A stretch of 64,000 nt of DNA, from positions 1-64,000 of the forward strand of contig CAYMCO010000018.1 in NCBI GenBank assembly GCA_964388955.1. The letters are read 5' to 3'. This DNA comes from CAYMCO01 sp964388955. Lineage in GTDB: Bacteria; Chloroflexota; Anaerolineae; Anaerolineales; E44-bin32. The translations under genes were made by a program, and so were the position numbers. The notes under the pieces were generated by a model, which was not told the origin of the DNA, searched no databases, and worked only from the letters and a program-made list of their open reading frames with translations. How positions within the stretch are numbered: the stretch's first letter is position 1; every line of letters begins with the position of its first letter. Of this stretch, positions 9,085-16,936 are shown piece by piece.

Positions 9085-9354
9085 CTATCCTTCGCCCGCC
9101 AACGCCTCATCCAGCCAGGCGACAATATGCGCCGGCGAGGGGACCTTCCCAGACGAGACCAGCTTCCCATTGACGACCAAACCGGGTGTGGAGAGCAGGC
9201 CGAAGTCGAGGAACTTGTCCAGATCGGTCTCCTTCTCGATGGTGACTTCCACCCCAGGATGATTGACCCGCCATTGATCCACCGCCTGCACGGCGTGCAG
9301 TTCGACTCGCTCGCAGTTTCTACAACCCGGTCCGAGGACCTTGATCGAAATCAT
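9085..9354 (-). CDS. Small thioredoxin-like redox protein
   Basis: Eighty-nine residues in the compact TM0996/MTH895 thioredoxin family. The redox motif CRNC follows beta-1 (ISIKVLGPGCRNCERVE), and the cis-Pro region is LLSTPGLVVNGKLVSSGKVP. The start at 9354 is set by AAGGAG, 9 bases upstream; the frame extends to 9402 but that would begin inside arsR. Such proteins commonly sit between arsR and a permease in ars operons and are thought to supply reducing power or hand thiol-bound metalloid to the pump. This one lies 44 bp after arsR. Confidence 0.9.
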   Translation of the reverse strand: MISIKVLGPGCRNCERVELHAVQAVDQWRVNHPGVEVTIEKETDLDKFLDFGLLSTPGLVVNGKLVSSGKVPSPAHIVAWLDEALAGEG

Positions 9355-9398
9355 GTCCAGCATCTCCTTATGTGGCACAAAGCCCACCGGCTGGCTGC

Positions 9399-9788
9399 TC
9401 AACCCGACCCTAGGGCAGCAACCTTCTCCTCACACTTCGGGCAAATGCATTCTTCCGGAGGAATTTCGCGAATGGCCGTGAAGCTCAGCCCCTGTCCCTC
9501 CGCCTCCGACAGATCCTTCGCCAGGGCCTTCGCCCGCGCCATCAAGGGGGCGATTCCTTCGCTCGCGATGGCGTAGAAGACGTTCACGCCCTCCCGCCGG
9601 TCCACCACCAATCCGGCTTGGCGCAATCTGGCGAGGTGCTGCGAGATATAAGCTTGTCGCTGCCTCAAGCGCGCTTCCAGATGGCACACACAGGCCTCAT
9701 CCTCCGTCAGCAGCACCTCAAGGATCCGCAGCCGCTCGGGGTGCGCCAGCGCCTTTATCACCTCCGCCGTTCGCTCGTAGCCGGTCAT
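9399..9788 (-). CDS. arsR: ArsR/SmtB-family metalloregulator
   Basis: A 129-residue winged-helix repressor and first gene of the ars operon. The helix-turn-helix region holds CVCHLEARLRQRQAYISQHLARLRQAGLV. The C-V-C at its start matches the position of the ELCVCDL arsenite site of classical ArsR, except that the following acidic residue is His. A second cluster, CICPKC, lies near the C-terminus. Many family members carry only one of these. Arsenite binding is expected to release it from DNA and induce the operon. Candidate binding sites lie directly upstream at 9814-9900. Confidence 0.93.
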   Translation of the reverse strand: MTGYERTAEVIKALAHPERLRILEVLLTEDEACVCHLEARLRQRQAYISQHLARLRQAGLVVDRREGVNVFYAIASEGIAPLMARAKALAKDLSEAEGQGLSFTAIREIPPEECICPKCEEKVAALGSG

Positions 9789-9813
9789 CGGCGTCTCCCC
9801 ACCTATTTATTCA

Positions 9814-9900
9814 ATATTCCGAATATATGATATTCCATGGCGGGACAAAACCCACTGCACAATGTCACATGATATTTGTGAACTCCCGCATATTCCATGG
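9814..9900. promoter_or_regulatory. Candidate ArsR operator region
   Basis: A perfect inverted repeat, ATATTC-C-GAATAT, occupies 9814-9826, 26 bp before the arsR start. The 11-mer ATATTCCATGG occurs at 9830-9840 and again at 9890-9900. All share ATATTC. On the minus strand a TTGTCC box lies 17 bp before a TATTCG that overlaps the inverted repeat, so a repressor bound here could block the promoter. Binding by ArsR is inferred from position. Confidence 0.5.
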
Positions 9901-9989
9901 GGTTTCCGATGTGCCCTTTTGGCGATGTACTATGCGGGGGGTCTGCGCCGCCGCGGATTCCGCTGTCCACCGATTCATTGGTGGGCCGG

Positions 9990-10276
9990 CGCCAGCCGGA
10001 GAATGTGCACTTCACGTGGCTGAGCGCCAAGGACCGGCCTGATTTCCACACGATCGATCGCTTCGGGCGTGAGGTGATGAAAGGGATCGTCGGGGCGGTG
10101 TTTGCTTTGCTGCTGGAACTCCTGATTGAAGAAGGCTATGCGAAGCTGGGGAATTGCCTCCTGGACGGGACCAAGATCGAGGCTGGCTCCAACAATGGCC
10201 GATGGGTGTGGGCGAAGAACACTCAGCGATATTGGGGGCAGCTGCAGAAAAAGATGATTGCTGATGCTGGATATGG
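9990..10276 (+). pseudogene. Degenerate IS1182-type transposase fragment
   Basis: A plus-strand frame encodes FTWLSAKDRPDFHTIDRF, then LLIEEGYAKLGNCLLDGTKIEA and VWAKNTQRYW. These match the N-terminal part of IS1182/IS5-like DDE transposases, where LDGTKIEA carries the first catalytic Asp. The frame then jumps to IADAGYG, which in intact enzymes lies well downstream, so an internal stretch is deleted. The second Asp (ADAGYG) is present, but the C-terminal Glu region is lost. No flanking inverted repeats could be found. It is not functional. Confidence 0.8.
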
Positions 10277-10277
10277 C

Positions 10278-10307
10278 AAAACTGGCGGCATGGACACCGC
10301 CAGTTTT
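10278..10307 (-). terminator. Rho-independent terminator of ABC/NEW3 operon
   Basis: A perfect 11-bp stem, AAAACTGGCGG paired with CCGCCAGTTTT, closes an 8-base loop and gives a T-run on either strand. It lies 110 bp after the last gene of the minus-strand ABC operon. It could also end transcription from the transposase remnant. Confidence 0.85.
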
Positions 10308-10415
10308 CGTTTTCTCGCCCCAGTCCCTGGGAGCAATTACGGCATTTCACCGCCATGACGTTCGTTTGGGACAGCCCCTACGGCGAATAGGCATCCGATG
10401 ACTTGGATGCGAAGA

Positions 10416-11402
10416 TCAGGCGCGGATTTCCTGCCGCTGGAAGGAGACATATGCCAGGGTGAAGATGAAGATGGTGGCCGCAATCAATCCGGTCAGGTGG
10501 GGCCAGATGAGGATCACGCTCTCCCCCACCGGTAGCGGCGCGCCCAGGATCATCCCTTGCAGCTGCGTGGGCAGCACGAACCCAAAAGAGCGCGTGGTCG
10601 GATTGAGCAGGCCAACGGTCGCCTCGACGAACAAGGTATTCGGCGATATCCGGGCCAGTGTCTGGGCCAGCCCGACTTGAGACAGGGCCTCCTGCACAGT
10701 CCCAAGTCGAACCGGGCTCAACGCTTGCGCCAGAAGATCGGCGATGATGCTCCAAAACACGGTGAAGAAGATCCACAGCGCGATTGAGGCCATGGCGGCC
10801 GTTGCCGGCTGCCGGAAGAGCGTGGAGAAGACCAAGCCGATGGCGAGCCAGACACCGCCGTAGAAGATGGTCAGCAGCAGATGGAGCAGAATCCGTGCAA
10901 CTTCCTCACCTGTCGGGGGTACTCCCAATCCGTATATACCCAGACCGATGATCAGCAGCCAAATCGCAGTGAGCACCAACCCGAGTGTGAATAGACCGGC
11001 AAGGAATTTGCCGAAAAGCAAGGCATCCCGATAAATGGGTTGCGACAGCAGCCGCGCCATGGTGCGCTGGTTGAATTCGCCATTGACCGAGTCAAAGGCC
11101 AACGAAATGGCTACCAACGGCACCAAGAACCCCAGGAAGCCCACAAAAGCTGGCAGGGGCGACTGTGCGGTGGTGAACAAGCGCAGGAAGACGAAGGGCT
11201 GGTCGGTCCCACTGCTGCGGATGTTGTTCAGCGCCGCATACACTGTCCCGCCTGCTGTCAGCACGATGAGAAGCTCCAAGATGACCATGCGGGCACTGCT
11301 GAGATGGTCCGCCATGTCCTTGGCAACGATCACCCACAGGCCCCTCCATGGGGATCCTTCCCGCTGAACTTCCGGTCTCCCCCTCTCAATCGCCACTGAC
11401 AT
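10416..11402 (-). CDS. ABC-2 type transporter permease
   Basis: About 328 residues. A cytoplasmic N-terminus (IVAKDMADHLSSARMVILELL) leads into six or so transmembrane helices, with a sizeable outside segment after the first. The pattern FDSVNGEFNQRTMARLLSQPIYRDALLFGKFLAGL is typical of ABC-2 permeases of the GldF/NosY kind. The frame is open further upstream, but the ATG at 11402 has a GGGGAGG site and gives a 17-bp overlap with the ATPase gene, so it was chosen. It forms an exporter with the ATPase at 11386. The substrate is unknown. Confidence 0.9.
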   Translation of the reverse strand: MSVAIERGRPEVQREGSPWRGLWVIVAKDMADHLSSARMVILELLIVLTAGGTVYAALNNIRSSGTDQPFVFLRLFTTAQSPLPAFVGFLGFLVPLVAISLAFDSVNGEFNQRTMARLLSQPIYRDALLFGKFLAGLFTLGLVLTAIWLLIIGLGIYGLGVPPTGEEVARILLHLLLTIFYGGVWLAIGLVFSTLFRQPATAAMASIALWIFFTVFWSIIADLLAQALSPVRLGTVQEALSQVGLAQTLARISPNTLFVEATVGLLNPTTRSFGFVLPTQLQGMILGAPLPVGESVILIWPHLTGLIAATIFIFTLAYVSFQRQEIRA

Positions 11403-12345
11403 CCTGCACCTCCCCATGTCGCTCGAAGTAACTGCCGTAGACCTCGTCCAAATCCGGCTCCCGGATGGCCAGCGCCTGGAGATCTCCCCCGACCCGCACG
11501 GTGGCGCGCGCGACCTCCGCCCGCAAGTCCCTCTCGCAGTGGACGATATACCCTCCGGTTCCGTTGAATTCGACGTCGCTGACCCCTGGAACCGCACGCA
11601 GCGCCTCGAGCAGCGCCCGTGAGTCCCCTTCGGCACGCAGGTTGATTCGGAAACCCACCCCCAGGATCTGGCGAGCCAGGTCCGTCACCGGCCCCTCCAG
11701 CACAATCCTCCCCTGGTGAAAAAGCCCCACCCGATCGCATACTTGCTGGACCTGGTGCAGCAGATGTGAGGATAGCAGGATGGTGATTCCCTCCCTGCTC
11801 AACCTCTCCACAATCTCCAGGAAGCGCCGGGCGGCATCCGGGTCCAGGCCGATTGTGGGCTCGTCCATGATGATGATCCGCGGGTTCTTGAGGAGCAGCT
11901 CCGCGACTGCCAGGCGCTGGCGCATGCCGTGGGAGAAGGTTTTGAGCTGCTTATCGGCTACTTGGGATAGGCCGATGCGTGCCAGTGCATCCGGGATTTG
12001 CTGCGTATACGCTGCCCTGGACAGCCCGATCAACTTCGCGATATAGATCAGGTTCTCGCGCGCCGTGAGATTGCTGTAGAAACCGACCTGATCCGGCATG
12101 TAGCCCACGCGCGCCTTTACCTTCAGCGGTTCGCGCATGGGATCAAAACCCAGAATGCGCGCTTCCCCAGCTGTGGGTTCGGTCAATCCCAAGAGCATGA
12201 GAATCGTCGTTGTCTTGCCCGAGCCATTCGGGCCCAGCAGACCATAGACCTCACCCTCTTCAACCTTCAAGTCGAGCGAATCTACAGCGGTGAGCCCATC
12301 GTAGCGCTTTGTCAGGTCGTGCGTTTCGATAACGAACTCTGCCAT
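11386..12345 (-). CDS. ABC transporter ATP-binding protein
   Basis: About 319 residues. Walker A is GPNGSGKTTT, the signature region FSHGMRQRLAVAELLL, Walker B IIIMDEPTIGLDP, and the switch His lies in LLSSHLLHQV. A C-terminal extension of about 90 residues follows the ATPase core, as in CcmA/DrrA-type export ATPases. The ATG at 12345 follows an AGAGG site. Its partner permease overlaps its 3' end, and a NEW3 membrane-anchored protein precedes it by 17 bp. Confidence 0.94.
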   Translation of the reverse strand: MAEFVIETHDLTKRYDGLTAVDSLDLKVEEGEVYGLLGPNGSGKTTTILMLLGLTEPTAGEARILGFDPMREPLKVKARVGYMPDQVGFYSNLTARENLIYIAKLIGLSRAAYTQQIPDALARIGLSQVADKQLKTFSHGMRQRLAVAELLLKNPRIIIMDEPTIGLDPDAARRFLEIVERLSREGITILLSSHLLHQVQQVCDRVGLFHQGRIVLEGPVTDLARQILGVGFRINLRAEGDSRALLEALRAVPGVSDVEFNGTGGYIVHCERDLRAEVARATVRVGGDLQALAIREPDLDEVYGSYFERHGEVQDVSGD

Positions 12346-12362
12346 TCCAACCTCTTTTTTGC

Positions 12363-13544
12363 TCAACGGCGGCCGAAGCGCATAACCGCCCACCCTACGA
12401 CCCCGATGGATAGGGCAACCAGGGCGATTCCAGCAACGCCCCACAGGGTCGAGGTTCGCACTGTCACCCGGAAATCAATCGACTGGGAACTCTCGCCTTC
12501 TGGCTGGGCGCGGAAGCTGATCACATAATCCCCGGCGAGCGCCTTCTCCGCGGGCGTGACTCGAGCGGTGACATCGCGCTGTCCGCCCGGATCGATGGCT
12601 TCAATCTGAGCGGGATCAAATTCAACATTCCAACCGCTTGGGGGGCTGGCGCTCATGCTGATCCCATCCGCCGGTGCGGATCCATTGTTCTGCAGCGAAA
12701 GGGTGAATGTGGTCTCTCTCCCTGCCTCCGCGCGCCCGGAAAGACGGCCATCCGGGGTGGAAAGCGACAGATCGGCCTGGCCCACCACCTCCGCCACGAG
12801 TTCAGCGGTGGCGGACACATCGCCTCCTTGAGCGCGCAATGTGATCGGATACGTGTCGGCCGCCACGTTGTTCAGGAGCGGTTCGGCGGCGACACTCAGG
12901 CGCTGTGAGCTGTTGGCCGCCACAGGGATGCTGGTCACCTCCTGGCCACCGGAGGTGAAGGTCACCCGGAAGGCCGGCGGTGCCTGCGCGAACAGATCGA
13001 CGGTGAGGTCTACGTCCCCGTCGTTTCGCAGAGTCACATTGTAACGAAATGTGGTGCTCGGCTTGCCGCGCAGAGTCGGGAGTTCGATGTCAAACGCCAA
13101 GCTGGCAGGCGCCTTTTCCTGCACGCTAAGATCAATCGGCAGTTGAGCCTCGTCGCCCTCGCCGCTCGCCAAGACCTGCAAGCGGTAGTTCCCGGCCGCC
13201 ACGTCCGCCGACGGCTCAATTCGCAGATCCACGGAAGCGTCTTCGCCGGGCTGGACATACACCGCGCGCACTGTACGCCCACCGCCGCGGAAAGTAGCGA
13301 CCCAGTCGGTGGGAAGATCCTCGACCGAAAGATCCACCACTTGTGCTGTGGTCCCCGCGCGCAGAGTCAGATTCAATGTTACCGTCTCATCGACGCCAAC
13401 TACCAGAGAAGGATACTCTGTTGTAAGCTGAAGGCCCTCCCCTTGTGCCGGAGGGGTCCCCTCCTGGGCAAAGGCTGCTGGTGCGACCGCCAAAGTCAAG
13501 ATCATCAGCCCCGGAATGAGCAATGCCAGACGCCTGCGAACCAT
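12363..13544 (-). CDS. Secreted, membrane-anchored NEW3-repeat protein
   Basis: A 393-residue protein with a signal peptide (ends near AFAQ, residue 27), several Ig-like repeats of the NEW3/COG1470 type, and one C-terminal transmembrane helix (about 368-388) with a short RRFGRR tail. Three repeats are visible from recurring patterns such as LRIEPSADVAAGNYRLQVLA and VTPAEKALAGDYVISFRA. The product would be outside the cell and anchored by its C-terminus. COG1470 proteins are often encoded with ABC-2 exporters, as here, but their job is not established. It is the first gene of the three-gene operon ending at 10416. Confidence 0.9.
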   Translation of the reverse strand: MVRRRLALLIPGLMILTLAVAPAAFAQEGTPPAQGEGLQLTTEYPSLVVGVDETVTLNLTLRAGTTAQVVDLSVEDLPTDWVATFRGGGRTVRAVYVQPGEDASVDLRIEPSADVAAGNYRLQVLASGEGDEAQLPIDLSVQEKAPASLAFDIELPTLRGKPSTTFRYNVTLRNDGDVDLTVDLFAQAPPAFRVTFTSGGQEVTSIPVAANSSQRLSVAAEPLLNNVAADTYPITLRAQGGDVSATAELVAEVVGQADLSLSTPDGRLSGRAEAGRETTFTLSLQNNGSAPADGISMSASPPSGWNVEFDPAQIEAIDPGGQRDVTARVTPAEKALAGDYVISFRAQPEGESSQSIDFRVTVRTSTLWGVAGIALVALSIGVVGWAVMRFGRR

Positions 13545-14292
13545 ACTTCACCTCCATGAATTGTGTTTCGAGCGCCCCGATGGAACCGCGATCCCTGGGG
13601 GAACACCAATCCCCACGGCAAGAAAGGAAGGCGCGCCCCTGGCGCGCCTTTCCCATCCCCTGCGGGATCGAATGCAGATTTCGACGGATTCGCAGTGTAC
13701 CGCTTCGGAACCCCGCTCCACGCTACCGTATCCCAGCGCCGCCTGCCCGGTCAATCCCCCCGCCCCAATCGGCCAGGGGCGCATCGAGCCTGTCCAACAA
13801 GCCATTGATAGTCCCGCAACATAAGAATTCCGTTAACGGGCGCCGGACATATTCTACCCCCTCAGCGCCCATCGGGTGGTTCGAATTTCCTCGAGCCAGC
13901 CGCGCCATGATAATGCGCATGCACCGGGCGTTCGGCATACGGGCGTTGTCACATCTTGTCTCGGGCGGTTGCCTCGCAGAAAGGAGCCGCCTATGCTGTT
14001 GCCTGTCGTCGTAAGTCACAGAAAGGGGAGGCAAGCCAAAAGCCCATCGAGGGCGTCCCTCTCGTGGGGGGGCACCAGGAGCAGGCGGCATGGATGGTTT
14101 GCCCCCGCTATCGAGCGCTGCGCCAGCGTGTCTCCACACTTTTCCCCCGGTATGAACAGGTCGGCGTGCTGCGGCAGATCTATAGGAGGCCAAGGACGGG
14201 CCTGGCCGGCAAGAAGCTCCTTCCCACCGGCGATATGCTGCTACCCTGGGGAATGACGCATCCGCACAATACGAAACAGCAGGCCAACCGAA
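13545..14292. other. Long intergenic region
   Basis: About 750 bp upstream of the NEW3 operon. Open frames exist on both strands but their composition is unlike a protein and none has a ribosome site or recognisable motif. It contains a perfect 10-bp hairpin at 13628-13650. I see nothing else. Confidence 0.5.
13628..13650. terminator. GC-rich hairpin
   Basis: AAGGCGCGCC pairs with GGCGCGCCTT around a 3-base loop. Either strand gives a strong stem, with only a short, interrupted T-run after it on the minus strand. It could be a terminator or an mRNA 5' structure in the NEW3 leader. Confidence 0.45.
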
Positions 14293-14580
14293 ATGCCGCT
14301 TGAAGGACCACTTTCCGAATATGCAGGGCTGCTTCGCATCCGCAACCGGGCCGCCCGCCGAGACCGGACCATCACCGGGGCCGTCTTCCTGCTCTTCTTC
14401 ACCCTCAGCATCGCCCAAGGCCTGCTCACCGGCATCCCGGGCCGATCCGCCTATCCGGCGATCGCGCTTCTCACCGTCTTCGGACTGAGCTTTGTTCTTG
14501 CCTGGGCCCGACTCGAGACAATCAGGGGGAACCTGGCTCTCTTGGATGTGATGGAACGACACGCCGGACGGGATCGATAG
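14293..14580 (+). CDS. Hypothetical two-helix membrane protein
   Basis: Ninety-five residues with an N-terminal basic helix (RIRNRAARRDRTI) followed by two transmembrane helices (about 29-47 and 55-73) and a short amphipathic tail. I do not recognise a family. It is the first of three closely spaced plus-strand genes (14293, 14586, 14833) and likely co-transcribed with the winged-helix regulator. Small membrane proteins of this type are often paired with such regulators. Confidence 0.65.
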   Translation: MPLEGPLSEYAGLLRIRNRAARRDRTITGAVFLLFFTLSIAQGLLTGIPGRSAYPAIALLTVFGLSFVLAWARLETIRGNLALLDVMERHAGRDR

Positions 14581-14585
14581 ACCGC

Positions 14586-14843
14586 ATGCGCACTTTGGCT
14601 AGCTCCTCTGGGGTGAGTACGGGCATTGTGTGCCTGGGAACGGGCCTGGATCTGCGCCTCAGACGGCATGTGGCACTGGGGATTGTCGGCGCGCTCTATT
14701 CGGCAGCCCTCATCCCCACGGATCTGTCCTTTGCATTCGCATGGCTGGCGCTGGGGCTTGGGTGGATGACCATCCCCGCCGTATCGGGGCTTTGGGCCGT
14801 GCGCAGGAAATTGTCATCCAGCGAGGGGCGGCATGGTGGATGA
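14586..14843 (+). CDS. Hypothetical small membrane protein
   Basis: Eighty-five residues with two or three hydrophobic helices (about 10-20, 30-48 and 52-70). It begins 5 bp after the previous gene stops and overlaps the next by 11 bp. An internal GTG near 14613, preceded by a purine-rich stretch, is an alternative start. No family was recognised. The tight packing with the regulator is the main evidence that it is a real gene. Confidence 0.6.
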   Translation: MRTLASSSGVSTGIVCLGTGLDLRLRRHVALGIVGALYSAALIPTDLSFAFAWLALGLGWMTIPAVSGLWAVRRKLSSSEGRHGG

Positions 14844-15144
14844 CTACTCGGCGCTGACGGATTTCGACCCTTTGATCCACCAGCCATCCCGCTTGGCCAT
14901 CATGGCGGTGCTGGCCGGGTGCGAGCGCGCCGATTTCACCTACCTAGTTGAGGCCACCGGGCTGAACAAGGGCACGCTTTCGAAGCATCTCTCCAAACTG
15001 CGCGACGCCGGGTATGTTGAGATCGAGAAGGGTTACAAAGGGAACTACCCGCATACCTCTGCCGCTATGAGCCCCGCGGGGTGAAAGGCCTTCTCCAAAT
15101 ATCGCCGCAAGCTGGCGGCCTTCAACAAGAGCTTGGAGGAATAG
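14833..15144 (+). pseudogene. Winged-helix regulator interrupted by in-frame TGA
   Basis: The first 83 codons encode a winged-helix DNA-binding domain: LIHQPSRLAIMAVLAG, then FTYLVEATGLNKGTLSKHLSKLRDAGYVEIEKGY. A TGA at 15082-15084 ends the frame after AAMSPAG. The same frame continues as KAFSKYRRKLAAFNKSLEE to a TAG at 15142, which is exactly the expected C-terminal helix of this family (usual pattern LTPxGRxAFxxYxxxL). The TGA stands where the family has Arg, so a single CGA-to-TGA change explains it. The truncated form keeps the DNA-reading helix and may still bind. Sequencing error or true loss cannot be told apart here. A ribosome site (GAGGGG) precedes the ATG. Confidence 0.8.
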
Positions 15145-15758
15145 GAATCGGTGGAGGGCATGACAATCTCAGGAACGATGGGCGCGGCATGGGCGTCGGG
15201 CTCGCCATAGACGATCCGCGCCTCGTAGGGATGTTGCATGCGACGTCGTTCCACCTCCGCGCGCATGGGGAGGGGGGCCATGTCTCATCATGGGGCGGTT
15301 CGACCCTCCCGGGCATGGGATTGACAAATCTGGAAGGGCAGCCGGCGCTTCCGATCCGATCGAAACGCCCGGGAGAGCGGATCGGGTGAGTGGCGTCCGG
15401 CCTGGCGACATCGTTCGGGAGCCGCAGGCGGGATTCATGGATTGCCCCTGCATGTTCCCGCTTCGGGCGAAGGCCGTCCTGCAGGAAGCCCCGGCGACAT
15501 CCGGCCCCTCGGCAATGCCGGGCCTGTAAGTGACCATTGAGAGGGCGCGCCCGGCGATCTGGTCCCAAATCCCTGTTTATGACCGGCTCTTATTGGTATA
15601 TGATCTGACCGAAAAGTAAAGACACGCCGACTGGCACCCTCCTTGTTTGTGTTCTCCGATCTCCGCCCAACGGCTCCATGAGCGTCAGGTGGGAAAGGTG
15701 CAGCAATCGCGATCTCAGCAGAAATCCACTCATCCAGCCATTCATCGGGAGGCGTATC
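15145..15758. other. Intergenic region without a supported gene
   Basis: About 610 bp. Frames on both strands lack motifs and ribosome sites. A TATGAT box at 15599-15604 with a weak TTTATG 17 bp upstream may drive the lipoprotein gene at 15759. Confidence 0.4.
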
Positions 15759-16721
15759 GTGCGGCGCGGCACCCTGATCTCACTCGTGCTCCTGATAGGG
15801 TCGGTTGCCACCTCGGGCTGCGGCTCCGCCAGCCCGTCGACCCTCACCCATCCACAAGTCAGCCGGGAGGTTGCCCTGCCGGGGGACATCGCCAAGCGCG
15901 GCCCCGAGACCGACACCCACCCGCCAATTCTGCATTCTCCCGAATTCGAATCCCCCGTGGCGCTCCCCTCCCCTGTCAACACCAGCGGGGCGGAGGATTC
16001 CCCCTTCATAATGCCGGACGGCCAGACGCTCTACTTCTTCTTCACGCCGGACGTACGGATGCCGCCTGAGGAGCAGGTCCTGGACAATGTGAGCGGCGTG
16101 TGGGTGACGCATAATGTCGCAGGGGGCTGGAGCGCCCCTGAGCGCGTGTGGCTGCAGGACCCTGGAAAGCTATCCCTGGACGGCGCGGTCAGCATCCAGG
16201 GGGATGAAATGTGGTTCGCCTCGGCGCGCGAGGGCTATGTGGGGGTGAACATCTTCACCGCCCACTGGAGCGATGGAGTGTGGGCTGATTGGGAGTACGC
16301 CGGAGATCGCCTGATGAAAGAGATTCAGATCGGCGAGGTGCACCCCCTCGGGAATCGGTTGTATTTCCACTCGGAACGCCCTGGTGGGAAGGGGAATCTG
16401 GATTTGTGGGTCACTGGGCGGGAAGGAAGCCAGTGGACGGACCCAATCAACCTCGCGGCACTCAACACGCCCGGATTGGATGGATTCCCCTTCGTCTCCA
16501 CAGATGGTTCTGAGTTCTGGTTTACCCGGACCGTCGATGGGACGCCGGCCATCTTCCGATCGCTCAACATTGGTGGGAAATGGGCCGAACCGGATATGAT
16601 CGTCTCTCAATTCGCCGGCGAGCCAAGCCTCGACGCAGCCGGCAATCTCTACTTTGTGCATCACTTCTTCGAAGATGGAGAGATGATCGAGGCGGATATC
16701 TACTTTGCGGCCAGAAAGTGA
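15759..16721 (+). CDS. Exported beta-propeller (PD40/TolB-like) lipoprotein
   Basis: About 320 residues. The GTG at 15759 is preceded by GGGAGG at 6 bases and gives an N-terminus of two Arg, a hydrophobic stretch and a Cys (GSVATSGCGSASPST), which fits a lipoprotein signal though the -3 residue is not the usual Leu. The rest holds repeating blades with the PD40 pattern, for example NTSGAEDSPFIMPDGQTLYF, DGAVSIQGDEMWFASAREG and LDGFPFVSTDGSEFWFTR. About five blades can be seen. Such proteins bind ligands or partner proteins at the cell surface; no enzymatic residues were recognised. It stands alone on the plus strand. Confidence 0.82.
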   Translation: MRRGTLISLVLLIGSVATSGCGSASPSTLTHPQVSREVALPGDIAKRGPETDTHPPILHSPEFESPVALPSPVNTSGAEDSPFIMPDGQTLYFFFTPDVRMPPEEQVLDNVSGVWVTHNVAGGWSAPERVWLQDPGKLSLDGAVSIQGDEMWFASAREGYVGVNIFTAHWSDGVWADWEYAGDRLMKEIQIGEVHPLGNRLYFHSERPGGKGNLDLWVTGREGSQWTDPINLAALNTPGLDGFPFVSTDGSEFWFTRTVDGTPAIFRSLNIGGKWAEPDMIVSQFAGEPSLDAAGNLYFVHHFFEDGEMIEADIYFAARK

Positions 16722-16936
16722 CTTCCAGGATCCGAACTCAACCGTCCGCCGCACACCCCCCCAAAGGGAGGCAATCTGGCCTGCGATCCGACGCTTGTGC
16801 CCCCTGAAGCGCACCCACCGCCGCCCGCTCCTTTTCGATCCAGCCTTTCTCATTGTATGATTCGGTCGGGGATTGAGAGTTCATACCCACGCTGAAAGAG
16901 CGGGGTTGGCCGCTGAGATCTCGATGGGGGCATCCA

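Noticed and set aside
13723..14562. A 279-codon minus-strand frame
   Set aside because: Partly opposite the small membrane protein at 14293; low-complexity Arg/Gly/Pro content and no ribosome site.
14833..15144. TGA recoding
   Set aside because: Other genes in the window end in TGA at expected places, so TGA is a normal stop here.
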